The notes beneath the pieces are model-generated. The model had not been told where the DNA came from. It was given only the letters and a program-made list of their open reading frames with translations, and did no database searches. From the NCBI RefSeq assembly GCF_037949795.1, contig NZ_CP149932.1, forward strand, positions 310,001 to 374,000: a stretch of DNA of 64,000 nt, given 5' to 3'. The translations under genes were made by a program, and so were the position numbers. The DNA is from Thioclava sp. GXIMD2076. Lineage in GTDB: Bacteria > Pseudomonadota > Alphaproteobacteria > Rhodobacterales > Rhodobacteraceae. This document shows, piece by piece, positions 27,901 to 36,083 of this stretch. Positions within the stretch are counted from its first letter, which is position 1; each line of letters opens with the position of its first letter.

Positions 27901-28359
27901 TTCGAACAGGTGAACCAGAATTTCCGCCAGCTCTTTACCCATCTTTTCTCGGGCGGCGATGCGCGTCTGGCGCTGGTGGAATCCGATGACCCGCTCGAGG
28001 CCGGTCTCGAGATCATGTGCCAGCCGCCGGGCAAGAAGCTCTCGACGCTATCGCTGCTGTCGGGCGGCGAGCAGACCCTGACCGCGATGGCGCTGATCTT
28101 TGCCGTCTTCATGGCCAATCCCGCTCCGATCTGCGTGCTCGACGAGGTCGACGCGCCCCTGGACGATGCCAATGTTACCCGTTTCTGCGACCTTCTGGAC
28201 GAGATGACGCGCCGCACCGAGACCCGTTTCCTCATCATCACCCACCATGCGGTCACGATGAGCCGGATGGACCGTCTTTTTGGTGTGACAATGCAGGAAC
28301 AGGGTGTAAGCCAGCTGGTATCGGTCGATCTCAAGAAGGCCGAGGCAATGGTCGCCTGA
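24901..28359 (+). CDS. smc: Chromosome segregation protein SMC
   Basis: A 1152-residue SMC ATPase that organises and segregates the chromosome with ScpA/ScpB. Walker A is GPNGCGKSN (about 32-40). Long coiled coils rich in Ala/Glu/Arg flank a hinge at about 507-610 (GPQILDRISVSKGYEAALGA...). The C-terminal head has LSGGEQTLTAMA (about 1051) and Walker B ICVLDEVDAPLDD. The best start is TTG 24901, which gives the family-typical N-terminus (M)RFTRLRLNGFKSF with GGAAGG ten bases upstream. An ATG at 24892 adds only MVP and sits two bases from the Shine-Dalgarno. A YbjN gene follows after 16 bases. Confidence 0.95.
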   Translation: MRFTRLRLNGFKSFVDPTDLVIQDGLTGVVGPNGCGKSNLLEALRWVMGEHRASAMRGGGMEDVIFAGTSTRGARNFAEVVLQIDNEERLAPSGFNDSDLLEITRRITRDVGSAYKVNTKDVRARDVQMLFADASTGAHSPALVRQGQINELINAKPKARRRILEEAAGISGLYQRRHEAELRLKATEANLERIDDVIDQLAGQLNSLARQARQAAKYRQIGEELRRSEGMLLYRRWLEADETRQEAEKALSAIIANAGVAERAARDSAELRANLEEILPPMREEDTVATAILQRLVLSQDQLSQQEAQARGQIETLKGRIAQIDRDMERETSLNRDAGETLERLEYELRQIARDSAGHEEALAAAEEAAQEAAEIARDREEILDQLTGDVAQLAARHQSAERQLADSQASAERFDRAAATARLNATEAEEALAEVNSRIEAAQEAASEATEMTDQAEEALHSADDLRGTLETREAEAREARAEAEGEMSALKSEVSALTRLLDRDAMSGPQILDRISVSKGYEAALGAALADDLNAPEAAGNAGSGWLTLPDYSDAPALPAGLQALARYVQAPEALTRRLNQIGVVESWDQGDALHKDLRPGQRIVTLAGDLWRWDGLRAGAEDAPSAAAQRLRQQNRLSDLRADLAVAEASTQSAVRNHEQLKQKLADANLAYARARDTRREADKRLAEAQRLMSKAEADRSVTEGRLEAARQAEGRHAEEARAARATLEEAQSAINALPALSRAREEMDQVKITVEAARMTMLTRRSAQDEVRREGEARTRRHTEITEQLGGWKTRLATAERHGAELAERRAEALEELEEAMALPEELNERRDELREQIQEAEARKSKATTALQDAESRLRTAQTVERETEKQASEIREARARAETRVESAREALTLAVDWISDEMDLAPESLLKSLDIAPGDMPTIAKLEKAVADLKRDRDALGAVNLRAEEDARSIQEEHDTLFTEKGDLEDAIAKLRGGINGLNREGRERLLAAFEQVNQNFRQLFTHLFSGGDARLALVESDDPLEAGLEIMCQPPGKKLSTLSLLSGGEQTLTAMALIFAVFMANPAPICVLDEVDAPLDDANVTRFCDLLDEMTRRTETRFLIITHHAVTMSRMDRLFGVTMQEQGVSQLVSVDLKKAEAMVA

Positions 28360-28375
28360 GACCTGAAGGATAATC

Positions 28376-28852
28376 ATGAAACAGCTTCTGGTATCACTGG
28401 CCATGCTGGCCGGTCTGGCAGCCCCGCTTACAGCCTCTCCGGCGCTGGCCAATACCGTCACCGCCACTCCCGCGGCCATTCTTGCCGCGATGCGGGCCGA
28501 TGGCCTGCAGGCCCAGCAGGAAACCGATGATTACGGCGCGCCTATGCTGGTCAGCCAGCTGAACGGCACCCATTTCTCGGTCTATTTCTACGGCTGCAAA
28601 AGTGGCGCGCAGTGCCAGAACATCCAGTTCTCGACGGGGTATGACCTTGACCGACCGCTCGACGCCCGCCGGATCAACGACTGGAACCGCGACAACCGCT
28701 TCGGCCGCGCCTATCTCGATGACGACGGCGATCCCTTCATCGAGATGGATATCAATATGGCAGGCAATGGAGTGACCCAGCAGAACTTCTCCACCTCGCT
28801 CGGCCTCTGGCAGACTGTCACCCGCGACTTCGAGCACTTCATCGGCTGGTAA
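28376..28852 (+). CDS. Exported YbjN-domain protein
   Basis: A 158-residue protein with an N-terminal signal peptide (cleavage near ASPALA-NT). A YbjN/DUF2219-like core follows: GLQAQQETDDYGAPMLVS, FYGCKSGAQCQNIQF with two cysteines likely to form a disulfide, and INDWNRDNRFGRAYLDDDGDPFIEMDINMAG, the characteristic YbjN segment. The family is common and its function is not established. AAGGA precedes the ATG. It lies 16 bases after smc and may be read through from it. Confidence 0.82.
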   Translation: MKQLLVSLAMLAGLAAPLTASPALANTVTATPAAILAAMRADGLQAQQETDDYGAPMLVSQLNGTHFSVYFYGCKSGAQCQNIQFSTGYDLDRPLDARRINDWNRDNRFGRAYLDDDGDPFIEMDINMAGNGVTQQNFSTSLGLWQTVTRDFEHFIGW

Positions 28853-28994
28853 GCCCTGCCCATGGCCTGTGATATTCTGATGACACTCCGCTTTGCGGGC
28901 GCATTCCGCTTGCGCCTTTCGGGATGCGCGCCTAGCGTCCGGTGCGAATTGCGCCGCCGAACCGGCATTCCACCGCGTTGACAAAGAGGACCCC

Positions 28995-29459
28995 ATGTCG
29001 AAGATCGAATCCCGCCTGTCCGAACTGAACATCACCCTGCCCGCAGCCCCCGCGCCGGCCGCCAATTATGTGCCCTTCGTGATCACCGGCAACCAGCTGT
29101 TCATCTCGGGCCAGATCTCCTCGGGCGCCGATGGTCTGGTGAAAGGCCGTCTGGGCGAGGATATGGATGTCGAAGCGGGCGCTGCCGCCGCGCGCCTATG
29201 CGGCCTTGCATTGATCGCGCAAGCCAAGGCCGCTCTTGGCGATCTGGACCGGATCACCCGCGTGGTGAAACTGGGCGGCTTCGTCAATTCCACCCCCGAT
29301 TTCACTGATCAGCCCAAGGTCGTGAACGGATGCTCGGACCTGATGGTCGAGGTCTTCGGAGATGTGGGCCGCCATGCACGCTCGGCTGTGGCGACCCCCT
29401 CGCTGCCCCTTGGTGTGGCGGTCGAGATTGACGCGGTCTTCGAGATCAAAGATGCTTGA
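28995..29459 (+). CDS. RidA family protein (enamine/imine deaminase-like)
   Basis: A 154-residue member of the YjgF/YER057c/UK114 family. Visible motifs are FISGQISSG near the N-terminal third, ITRVVKLGGFVNSTPDF, and the active-site region GRHARSAVATPSLPLGVAVEIDAVFE with the conserved Arg and Glu. RidA proteins hydrolyse reactive enamines/imines made by PLP enzymes. This slightly long version (usual 125-130) belongs to a subgroup whose substrate is uncertain. The start is ATG 28995 after AGAGGA. It overlaps the next gene by eight bases. Confidence 0.85.
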   Translation: MSKIESRLSELNITLPAAPAPAANYVPFVITGNQLFISGQISSGADGLVKGRLGEDMDVEAGAAAARLCGLALIAQAKAALGDLDRITRVVKLGGFVNSTPDFTDQPKVVNGCSDLMVEVFGDVGRHARSAVATPSLPLGVAVEIDAVFEIKDA

Positions 29460-30219
29460 TCCGCGCTTCCTGAGCCTGCCGATCGCGCATCGGGCCTATC
29501 ATGACCGGGCGCAACGCCGCCCCGAGAACAGCCTCGCAGCCATCCGGGCGGCGATTGCGGCAGGTTACGGGATCGAGATCGACCTGCAGCTTTCGGCGGA
29601 TGGTGTGGCGATGGTCTTCCATGACTATCTCCTCGACCGTCTGACCGGCGAGACCGGCCCGCTCCATGCCCGCACCGCCGCCGAGTTGCAGGCGATCCCC
29701 TTGCGCGATGCCGATGAGGGCATCCCGACCTTTGCCGAGGTGCTCGATCTGGTGGCCGGCCAAGTGCCGCTTCTGGTCGAGATCAAGAACCAGAACGACC
29801 CCAATGGCGCGGGGCTGGGCCCGCTGGAGGACGCCGCCGCACAGGCGCTGCGCGGCTATCAGGGCCCCGTGGCGGTGATGGGGTTCAACCCCGAGACCAT
29901 TGCGCTTTTCCATGCGGCCGCCCCCGATGTTGCGGTCGGCCTGACCACCTATGCCGAATGGTCGGCGGAAGACTTCCCCGATCTTGACGACGATCAACGC
30001 GCCCGCCTGCGCGAGATCGCCGATTACGACCGTGTGGGCGCCTCGTTCATCTCGCATCACTGGAAAGACCTCGGGATGGCGCGGGTGGCGGCGCTGAAGG
30101 CCGAGGGCGCGCATATCCTGTGCTGGACGATCCGCTCGCCCGAGGCCGAGGCCAAGGCGCGCGAGGTTGCCGAAAACGTGACCTTCGAAGGCTATGCCTC
30201 GGCCCTGCCCGACGCTTGA
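29452..30219 (+). CDS. Glycerophosphodiester phosphodiesterase
   Basis: A 255-residue GDPD-family enzyme (UgpQ-like, cytosolic, no signal peptide) that releases glycerol-3-phosphate and an alcohol from deacylated phospholipids. Catalytic residues are in place: HRAYHDRAQRRPENS (first His, Arg, Glu), EIDLQLSADGVAMVFHD (metal-binding Glu/Asp and second His) and VEIKN. The first motif reads HRAYH where most relatives have HRG. The start ATG lies inside the ridA end (eight-base overlap), indicating translational coupling. Confidence 0.88.
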   Translation: MLDPRFLSLPIAHRAYHDRAQRRPENSLAAIRAAIAAGYGIEIDLQLSADGVAMVFHDYLLDRLTGETGPLHARTAAELQAIPLRDADEGIPTFAEVLDLVAGQVPLLVEIKNQNDPNGAGLGPLEDAAAQALRGYQGPVAVMGFNPETIALFHAAAPDVAVGLTTYAEWSAEDFPDLDDDQRARLREIADYDRVGASFISHHWKDLGMARVAALKAEGAHILCWTIRSPEAEAKAREVAENVTFEGYASALPDA

Positions 30220-30263
30220 CCTCACGCCCGATGCCGTCATCATCAGCCCGACAGGAGCCTGCG

Positions 30264-31430
30264 ATGACCGATACAATCGAACTGGAACTGGCCGAGAGTG
30301 TCTCGGCCATCGATCCCGCGTTATGGGATAGCTGTGCCTGTCCCGAGGTGGCGGATGGCGGGCGGGCCTATGATCCGTTCACAACGCACCGGTTCCTCTC
30401 GGCGCTGGAGAGCTCGGGTTCGGTGGGGCGCGGCACGGGCTGGGACCCGCGGCCTATTGTGGCACGGGCAGGCGGAACCGTTCTGGGCGTGGCGCCGCTC
30501 TATGTCAAATCCCATAGTCAGGGCGAATATGTGTTCGACCACGGCTGGGCCGATGCGTTCGAGCGCGCGGGCGGACAATATTACCCCAAGCTGCAATGCG
30601 CGGTGCCATTTACACCCTGCACGGGGCGGCGCCTGCTGACCGCGCCGGGTCAGGCCGAGGCAGGCCGCGCCGCCCTTCTGGCGGGCATGGCGCAAGTGGC
30701 CGAAAACAACGGGCTGTCGTCTGTGCATATGACCTTCTGCCCGGAAAACGAGGCCGATCTGGCCGAGGGCGCGGGCTATCTGCACCGCCACGGGCAACAG
30801 TTCCATTTCTACAATCAGGGCTATGCCGATTTCGACGCATTCCTTGCGCAGCTCTCCTCGCGCAAGCGCAAGGCTCTGAAGAAGGAGCGCGCAAGGGCGC
30901 AAGCCTTCGGCGGCGAGATCCGGCAGCTGACCGGCGACGAGATCCGGCCCGAACACTGGGATGCGTTCTGGGAGTTCTATCAGGATACCGGCGCGCGCAA
31001 ATGGGGCACCCCCTATCTGACGCGGGCCTTTTTCGATGCGCTGCACGGGATGCGCGAGGATGTGTTGCTCGTGCTGGCTTTCCGCGAGGGTCGCCCTGTG
31101 GCGGGCGCGCTGAACCTGATCGGGCGCGATTGCCTTTATGGCCGCTATTGGGGTTGCATCGAGGATCACCCTTATCTGCATTTCGAACTCTGCTACCACC
31201 AAGCGGTGGATTATGCGCTGGCGCATGGTCTGGCGCGGGTCGAGGCGGGCGCGCAGGGCGAGCACAAGCTGGCGCGCGGCTATCTGCCGCATATCACCCA
31301 TTCCGCGCATTGGATCACCCATCCGGGTTTGCGGCGCGCGATTTCGGACTATCTGGAGGCCGAACGCGCGGCCATCGACGAGGATGTCGAGGTGATGACC
31401 GAGATGGGGCCCTTCCGCAGCGGGGGTTGA
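30264..31430 (+). CDS. FemAB/GNAT-fold protein (DUF482 family)
   Basis: A 388-residue protein of the family annotated as peptidogalycan biosynthesis protein or GNAT acyltransferase. It has two GNAT-like halves with SHSQGEYVFDHGWADAFERAG, YYPKLQCAVPFTPCTGRRLL and DFDAFLAQLSSRKRKALKKER. The C-terminal EAGAQGEHKLARGYLPHITHSAHWI is highly conserved in DUF482. FemAB relatives transfer aminoacyl groups, but no substrate is established for this family. AGGAG precedes the ATG by six bases. It follows the GDPD gene with a 44-base gap. Confidence 0.82.
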   Translation: MTDTIELELAESVSAIDPALWDSCACPEVADGGRAYDPFTTHRFLSALESSGSVGRGTGWDPRPIVARAGGTVLGVAPLYVKSHSQGEYVFDHGWADAFERAGGQYYPKLQCAVPFTPCTGRRLLTAPGQAEAGRAALLAGMAQVAENNGLSSVHMTFCPENEADLAEGAGYLHRHGQQFHFYNQGYADFDAFLAQLSSRKRKALKKERARAQAFGGEIRQLTGDEIRPEHWDAFWEFYQDTGARKWGTPYLTRAFFDALHGMREDVLLVLAFREGRPVAGALNLIGRDCLYGRYWGCIEDHPYLHFELCYHQAVDYALAHGLARVEAGAQGEHKLARGYLPHITHSAHWITHPGLRRAISDYLEAERAAIDEDVEVMTEMGPFRSGG

Positions 31431-31487
31431 TCTTCGGCACCATGCCCCCTAGGCCGCGCCCGAACGAAACAAAGGACCTGAAGACGC

Positions 31488-32426
31488 ATGGACGAGTTGA
31501 ACCTGCAAAACCTGACAGATGTGAGCCAGTGGATCACCCCCGAACGTATTGATGCCGTGGTGCTGGGCACGCTGAACGTGCTGGCCGCGCTGGTCATCCT
31601 GATCGTCGCGCTGGTCATTTCGGGCTGGGCCAAGGGCCGCATCGGCAATCTGGCCGCGCGCCACAAGCGCCTGGATGCGACGCTGTTCGGCTTTCTGGGC
31701 AATATCGCGAAATACCTGATCCTCGCGATCGGCTTCATCTTCATTCTCAACCGCTTCGGCATCCAGACCACCTCGCTGGCCGCACTGATCGGTGCCGCCG
31801 GTCTGGCCATCGGTCTGGCGCTGCAAGGCACGCTGTCCTCGCTCGCCTCAGGCGTGATGATCATCATGTTCCGCCCCTTCCGTGTGGGCGATTATGTGCA
31901 GGCGGGCAGCAATGCGGGCACCGTGACCGAGATCTCGCTCTTCTATGTGATCCTGAAAACCTATGATGGCATTCAGGTCGTCGTGCCGAATTCGGATATC
32001 TGGTCCTCGGCCATTACCAACTATTCGGCCAACACCACCCGCATGATGGATCTGACCATCGGTATCTCCTATGACAGCGATATCAAGGTCGCCAAGGACA
32101 TCCTGCAGAAGATCGTGGACGAGGACCCGCGCATTCTGAAAGACCCCGCCCCTACCATCGGCGTGAAGGAGCTGGGCGACAGCTCGATCAACCTGCTATT
32201 CCGCGCCTGGGCCACGACGGACGTTTACTGGAAGTTCCGCTGGGAGCTGTTCGAAGTCGTGAAACGCGAATTCGATGCCAACGGCATCGGCATTCCCTTC
32301 CCGACCCGCGAGATCATCTTCGACAACAAGCTGGAGATGGCCAAGCCGAAAGTATCGGTCAGGGAATTGTCCGCGCCGAGCGAAACCCCTGTTTCGCAAA
32401 CCGCTGCGGAAGATAAATTGAAGTAG
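31488..32426 (+). CDS. mscS: Small-conductance mechanosensitive channel (MscS family)
   Basis: A 312-residue channel opened by membrane tension during hypo-osmotic shock. Two N-terminal helices precede the pore-lining TM3, AALIGAAGLAIGLALQG, with the Gly/Ala packing pattern. It is followed by the beta domain (FRPFRVGDYVQAGSNAGTVTEI, VVVPNSDIWSSAITNYS) and the C-terminal alpha/beta domain. Length and layout match E. coli MscS (286 residues) with a longer polar C-terminal tail. A terminator follows. Confidence 0.92.
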   Translation: MDELNLQNLTDVSQWITPERIDAVVLGTLNVLAALVILIVALVISGWAKGRIGNLAARHKRLDATLFGFLGNIAKYLILAIGFIFILNRFGIQTTSLAALIGAAGLAIGLALQGTLSSLASGVMIIMFRPFRVGDYVQAGSNAGTVTEISLFYVILKTYDGIQVVVPNSDIWSSAITNYSANTTRMMDLTIGISYDSDIKVAKDILQKIVDEDPRILKDPAPTIGVKELGDSSINLLFRAWATTDVYWKFRWELFEVVKREFDANGIGIPFPTREIIFDNKLEMAKPKVSVRELSAPSETPVSQTAAEDKLK

Positions 32427-32451
32427 GCCGGATTTCGGGTAAACTCATAGA

Positions 32452-32475
32452 CGGGCAGGGTTTTCCTGCCCGTTT
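32452..32475 (+). terminator. Terminator after mscS
   Basis: The 8-base stem CGGGCAGG with CCTGCCCG has a GTTTT loop and is followed by TTTC. Confidence 0.65.
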
Positions 32476-32493
32476 CGATATAGGGAAAACACG

Positions 32494-32895
32494 ATGGCCA
32501 CGAAGCTCAATCAGGACGAACGCGCCTCCCTGATGCCCCTGCTGAAAGAAAGCGGCTGGCGCATGGCCAAACAATCCGACGCGATCCGCAAAGTCTGGAA
32601 ATTCGAGAATTTCGAACAGGCCTGGGGCTTTATGGCACAGGCGGCCCTGCTGGCCGAGAAGATGGATCACCACCCCGATTGGCGCAATGTCTATAACGTG
32701 GTGGATATCGAGCTCTCGACCCATTCCTGCAAGGGTCTGAGCATTCTGGATTTCGAACTGGCCCGCGCACTCGATGCCATTCCGCATAAGGGCAAGGTGC
32801 TGTTCCAGTCGCCGCTGCTCGAGCGCGAACCCGGTCAGGACGAGGTGGAGGAGCCCGATCCACGCCCAGATCTTGGCGAGGATCTGCTCGATTAA
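32494..32895 (+). CDS. phhB: Pterin-4a-carbinolamine dehydratase with acidic C-terminal tail
   Basis: A 133-residue protein. The first roughly 97 residues are a PCD/DCoH domain with the catalytic signature EKMDHHPDWRNVYN and downstream His in LSTHSCKGLS. The enzyme dehydrates 4a-hydroxytetrahydrobiopterin after aromatic amino-acid hydroxylation. The last 30 or so residues (LEREPGQDEVEEPDPRPD...) are an acidic, Pro-rich extension absent from typical family members. No phenylalanine hydroxylase gene is nearby. The stop overlaps that of the convergent YigZ-like gene within TTAA. Confidence 0.85.
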   Translation: MATKLNQDERASLMPLLKESGWRMAKQSDAIRKVWKFENFEQAWGFMAQAALLAEKMDHHPDWRNVYNVVDIELSTHSCKGLSILDFELARALDAIPHKGKVLFQSPLLEREPGQDEVEEPDPRPDLGEDLLD

Positions 32896-33254
32896 CCGGC
32901 CAGTGCTTCGATATAGATCCGCACGGCCTCCTGCACATGGCGGAAGCGGTCGCCCCCCAGATGCTTGCCGCCATACCAGCGGGTGACCACGATCAGGTGG
33001 TTCTCGAGCCCCTCGCGTTCGAGCATCCGCAGGATCACCATGCCCGCCCCCGACTCGCCATCATCGTTTTTCACCGGCGCATCAGAGGTCAGAAGACCCC
33101 ATGTATTATGCGTGGCCTTGGCGAATTTCTTGGTGCGGCACAGATCCTTGATCAGGGCCTTGGCCTCGTCTTCCGAGGCACAAGGCGCGCCGGAGACCGC
33201 ATATTTCGACCCGCGATCGCTGATGATCCCGTCGATAGTGGTCAGTTTACCCAT
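32892..33254 (-). CDS. YigZ/IMPACT N-terminal domain (UPF0029) protein
   Basis: A 120-residue protein consisting only of the UPF0029 domain. It has KKFAKATHNTWGLL, DDGESGAGMVILRMLE and VVTRWYGGKHLGGDRFRHV, which match the family signature. Full-length YigZ (about 205 residues) has a second EF-G-like domain that is missing here. The domain is related to ribosomal protein S5 folds and to yeast Yih1; its bacterial role is unclear. The start at 33254 lies within the end of the aldo/keto reductase gene (eight-base overlap), so the two are coupled. Confidence 0.8.
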   Translation of the reverse strand: MGKLTTIDGIISDRGSKYAVSGAPCASEDEAKALIKDLCRTKKFAKATHNTWGLLTSDAPVKNDDGESGAGMVILRMLEREGLENHLIVVTRWYGGKHLGGDRFRHVQEAVRIYIEALAG

Positions 33255-34200
33255 CGGAGGCCGCCTCGAGGCTGGCCATCGCCTCATCAGACAGCTGCAG
33301 GTCGATCGCGCCCAGAAGCGTATCGAGCTGATCCATATTCGAGGCCGAGACAATAGGGGCCGAGACGCCCTCGCGCGCCATCGCCCAGGCGGTTGCCACC
33401 TGCGCCATGGGGGCGCCGACGCCATCGGCGATCTCCGCCAGAGCCTGCAGAATGCGCAAGCCCCGCGCATCCAGATATTTCGCGGCATGGCGCGCGCGCG
33501 GGATCCCCGCAAAATCGGCCTGCGTGCGGTATTTGCCCGACAGGAACCCCGCCGCCAGCGTGAAGAAGGTCACAGCCCCCAACTCCTGCGATTTGACCAG
33601 CGGCAGCAGCTCTTTCTCGAAACTCTCGCGCGTGCTCAGGCTGTATTCGGGCTGGATCACCTCGATGCCCTTCACATTCATCTGCTTGGCCAGTGCCAGA
33701 GCCGCGGCCAGACGGTCGGGGGCGAAATTCGACGCCCCCACCGCGCGGATCTTACCCTGCACGCGCAGCATCTCGAAGGTCTCGAGCACCTCTTCCTGCG
33801 GCACATCCGCGTCATCGGCATGGGCGAAATAGAGATCGATATAATCGGTGCGCAGTCGGGTCAGCGACTCGTCAATGGCGGCAAGGATATTGTCGCGCCG
33901 CAGCCCCTTGCGCCACGAAAGCTTGGCGACCTTGGTATAGATCACCACATCGTCGCGGCGCTTGCGGCGGGCCAGCCAGTCGCCGATCATCGCCTCGGAC
34001 TCGCCGCCCTTCATCCCCTCGCCCCAGTAGGAATAGCTGTCGGCCGTGTCGATCGAGGTTACCCCCGCCTCCACCAACCGGTCCAGCATGGCAAAAGAGG
34101 TCGCCCGATCCGCGGTCCATCCCAGAACATTCCCGCCGAACACGAAGGGCGAGACAGTCAGGCCCGAACGGCCGAGCGGTTTGTGCAGCATACTGGTCAT
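33247..34200 (-). CDS. Aldo/keto reductase
   Basis: An NADP-dependent AKR of about 314-317 residues (YajO/Tas-like group). The catalytic tetrad is visible: Asp and Tyr in DTADSYSYWGEG, Lys in YTKVAK and His in YFAHADD. SNFAPDRL and ALLGAIDLQLSD-type segments complete the barrel. The physiological carbonyl substrate is unknown. The start is either ATG 34200 or ATG 34191; the latter has AGGA at good spacing. A terminator from the peroxiredoxin gene lies just upstream, so it probably has its own promoter. Confidence 0.9.
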   Translation of the reverse strand: MTSMLHKPLGRSGLTVSPFVFGGNVLGWTADRATSFAMLDRLVEAGVTSIDTADSYSYWGEGMKGGESEAMIGDWLARRKRRDDVVIYTKVAKLSWRKGLRRDNILAAIDESLTRLRTDYIDLYFAHADDADVPQEEVLETFEMLRVQGKIRAVGASNFAPDRLAAALALAKQMNVKGIEVIQPEYSLSTRESFEKELLPLVKSQELGAVTFFTLAAGFLSGKYRTQADFAGIPRARHAAKYLDARGLRILQALAEIADGVGAPMAQVATAWAMAREGVSAPIVSASNMDQLDTLLGAIDLQLSDEAMASLEAASDG

Positions 34201-34235
34201 CCTATACAGAAGGGCCGCCCGTGCGGAAAAAGAAA

Positions 34236-34260
34236 TAAAAAATGGCCCCGAAGGGCCATT
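34236..34260 (-). terminator. Terminator of the peroxiredoxin gene
   Basis: On the minus strand a 7-base stem (34253-34259 with 34242-34248) is followed by a TTTTTTA run. Confidence 0.65.
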
Positions 34261-34298
34261 GGTGACGGGATTTACCGCACTTTTCAAGATGGGCCGGT

Positions 34299-34787
34299 TC
34301 AGATCGCCGCCAGAAGCGCCTCGCCACCCGAGATCTCGCAGGTGCCGGCATTCTCTTCCTTGTGCAGAACCTTCACCACGCCATCCTCGACATACATCGC
34401 GTAGCGGGCCGAGCGGTCCTTGAAGCCGATGGCGGGGGCCGAGAAATTCATGCCGATGGCGCTGGTGAAGGCGCTTTCGGCATCGGCCAGCATGGTCAGA
34501 CCCGCCTCGCCCGCGCCGGTCGCTTTCGACCACGCATCGACCACGAAGGGGTCATTGACGGTGATACAGATCACCTCGTCCACGCCCTTCTCGGCAAAGG
34601 CATCACGGGTGCGCATGAAGCTCGGCACATGGGCGGTGGTGCAGGTGCCGGTGAACGCGCCCGGAAGACCGAAGATAACGACCTTGCGGCCTTTCATCTT
34701 GTCGCCCAAAGATACGGTGGTCGGGCCTTCGGCACCAACCGTCAAAAGGGTGGCCCCGGGAAGCACGTCGCCTTCACTGATTGTCAT
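34299..34787 (-). CDS. Peroxiredoxin (Prx5-type, AhpC/TSA family)
   Basis: A 162-residue thiol peroxidase reducing H2O2 and organic hydroperoxides. The peroxidatic site is PGAFTGTCTTAHVP with Cys49. A Cys at about 150 (AGTCEISGG) is placed like the resolving Cys of atypical 2-Cys Prx5 enzymes, and Cys74 is also present. There is no fused glutaredoxin domain. AGGAG precedes the ATG at 34787. It is divergent from the ferredoxin reductase with a 78-base spacer. Reductant and regulator are not evident. Confidence 0.92.
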   Translation of the reverse strand: MTISEGDVLPGATLLTVGAEGPTTVSLGDKMKGRKVVIFGLPGAFTGTCTTAHVPSFMRTRDAFAEKGVDEVICITVNDPFVVDAWSKATGAGEAGLTMLADAESAFTSAIGMNFSAPAIGFKDRSARYAMYVEDGVVKVLHKEENAGTCEISGGEALLAAI

Positions 34788-34865
34788 GTCGCTCTCCTGT
34801 CGCGTTGCACATGGTTGCCCGCACGATATAGGGTTCGTCCAACAAAGCACCAGAGGGAAAGAGAA

Positions 34866-36080
34866 ATGCCGGAGATCGTGAACGGGGGCATCGTCATCGT
34901 GGGGGGCGGACAGGCAGCGGCCTCGATGGCGGCCAAGCTGCGTGCCGAAGGCTATGACGGCGCATTGACGATCATCGGCGAGGAACCCGTGGCGCCCTAT
35001 CAGCGTCCGCCTCTGTCCAAAGCCTATCTCCTGGGCGAGATGCCGCTGGAGCGGCTCACCCTGCGCGCGCCCGCATACTGGGCCGAACAGAATGTCACCC
35101 TGCGGCTGGGCGAGCCGGCCCTGCGCATCGATCCGGCGGCGCGCGTTGTGCATACCGCAAAGGCCGGGATCCGCTATGACCAGCTGGCGCTTTGCACAGG
35201 CGCCGACCCCAAACGCCTGCCGGCAGCTTTGGGTGGTGATCTGGGGAATGTGTTCACCATCCGCACACTGGCCGATATCGAAGCGCTCCAGCCGCAGATG
35301 GCGGCGGGCAAACGGCTTGTCGTGATCGGCGGCGGCTATATCGGGCTCGAGGCCGCCGCTGTGGCCCGCAAGCTCGGGCTGGATGTCGTGCTGGTGCAGG
35401 CCTCCGAGCGTATCCTGCGCCGTGTGGCCTGCCGCGAGACGGCGGATGCCGTGCGCGCACTGCATCAGGCCCAAGGCGTAACAATCAGGGAGGGCACCGG
35501 CCTGCGCACCTTACGCGGGGAAGGCGTGGTGGACAGCGTCGAGCTGGTCGATGGCACAGTCCTGCCCGCCGATCTGGTGGTGGTGGGCATCGGTGTCACG
35601 CCTTCGGTGCGGCTTGCCGAGGAAGCCGGACTGGTTCTGGGCGACGGGATCGTGACCGATGCTCAGGGGCGCACCTCGGATCCGCATATCTGGTCGGCGG
35701 GCGATTGCGCCGAGATCGACCTGCACGGCGCGCGGATGCGGCTGGAATCGGTGGGCAACGCCATCGATATGGGCGAACTGGTAGCGCGCAACATGCTGGG
35801 CGCCGCTGAGACCTACCAGCCGAAACCGTGGTTCTGGTCGGATATGTTTGCCTCGAAACTCCAGATTGCGGGCTGGAATGGCGGCTATACCCGCGTGATC
35901 GCGAAAGATGTAGATGGCGAGAGCTTCTGGTATTTCCGCGAGGATCACCTGATTGCGGTGGATGCGCTCGACGCGCCGCGGGCCTATATGGTGGGCAAGC
36001 GCCTGATCGAGGCGGGGTCCGATGTGACGCCCGCCGAGATCGAGGCGGCGGCTGATTTGAAATCCCTGATGCGGCGGTAA
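34866..36080 (+). CDS. FAD-dependent ferredoxin/rubredoxin-type reductase
   Basis: A 404-residue flavoprotein of the putidaredoxin-reductase/rhodocoxin-reductase group. The FAD-binding VIVGGGQAAASMAAKLR lies at the N-terminus, with PPLSKAYLLGEM and an NAD(P)H-binding VVIGGGYIGLEAAAVARKLG near residues 155-175. The second FAD motif is WSAGDCAEI (about 277-285), with a C-terminal reductase domain after that. It would pass electrons from NAD(P)H to a [2Fe-2S] ferredoxin, but no ferredoxin or P450 gene is adjacent. The start is ATG 34866 after AGGGAAAG. rsmD follows after three bases. Confidence 0.9.
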   Translation: MPEIVNGGIVIVGGGQAAASMAAKLRAEGYDGALTIIGEEPVAPYQRPPLSKAYLLGEMPLERLTLRAPAYWAEQNVTLRLGEPALRIDPAARVVHTAKAGIRYDQLALCTGADPKRLPAALGGDLGNVFTIRTLADIEALQPQMAAGKRLVVIGGGYIGLEAAAVARKLGLDVVLVQASERILRRVACRETADAVRALHQAQGVTIREGTGLRTLRGEGVVDSVELVDGTVLPADLVVVGIGVTPSVRLAEEAGLVLGDGIVTDAQGRTSDPHIWSAGDCAEIDLHGARMRLESVGNAIDMGELVARNMLGAAETYQPKPWFWSDMFASKLQIAGWNGGYTRVIAKDVDGESFWYFREDHLIAVDALDAPRAYMVGKRLIEAGSDVTPAEIEAAADLKSLMRR

Positions 36081-36083
36081 AAA

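Noticed and set aside
34299..35474. Extended frame of the peroxiredoxin (391 codons)
   Set aside because: The true start at 34787 has AGGAG upstream and yields a normal 162-residue Prx5-type protein.
34362..36080. N-terminally extended frame of the ferredoxin reductase (572 codons)
   Set aside because: The extension is antisense to the peroxiredoxin gene and unlike the family. ATG 34866 has a proper ribosome-binding site and gives the normal FAD-binding start.
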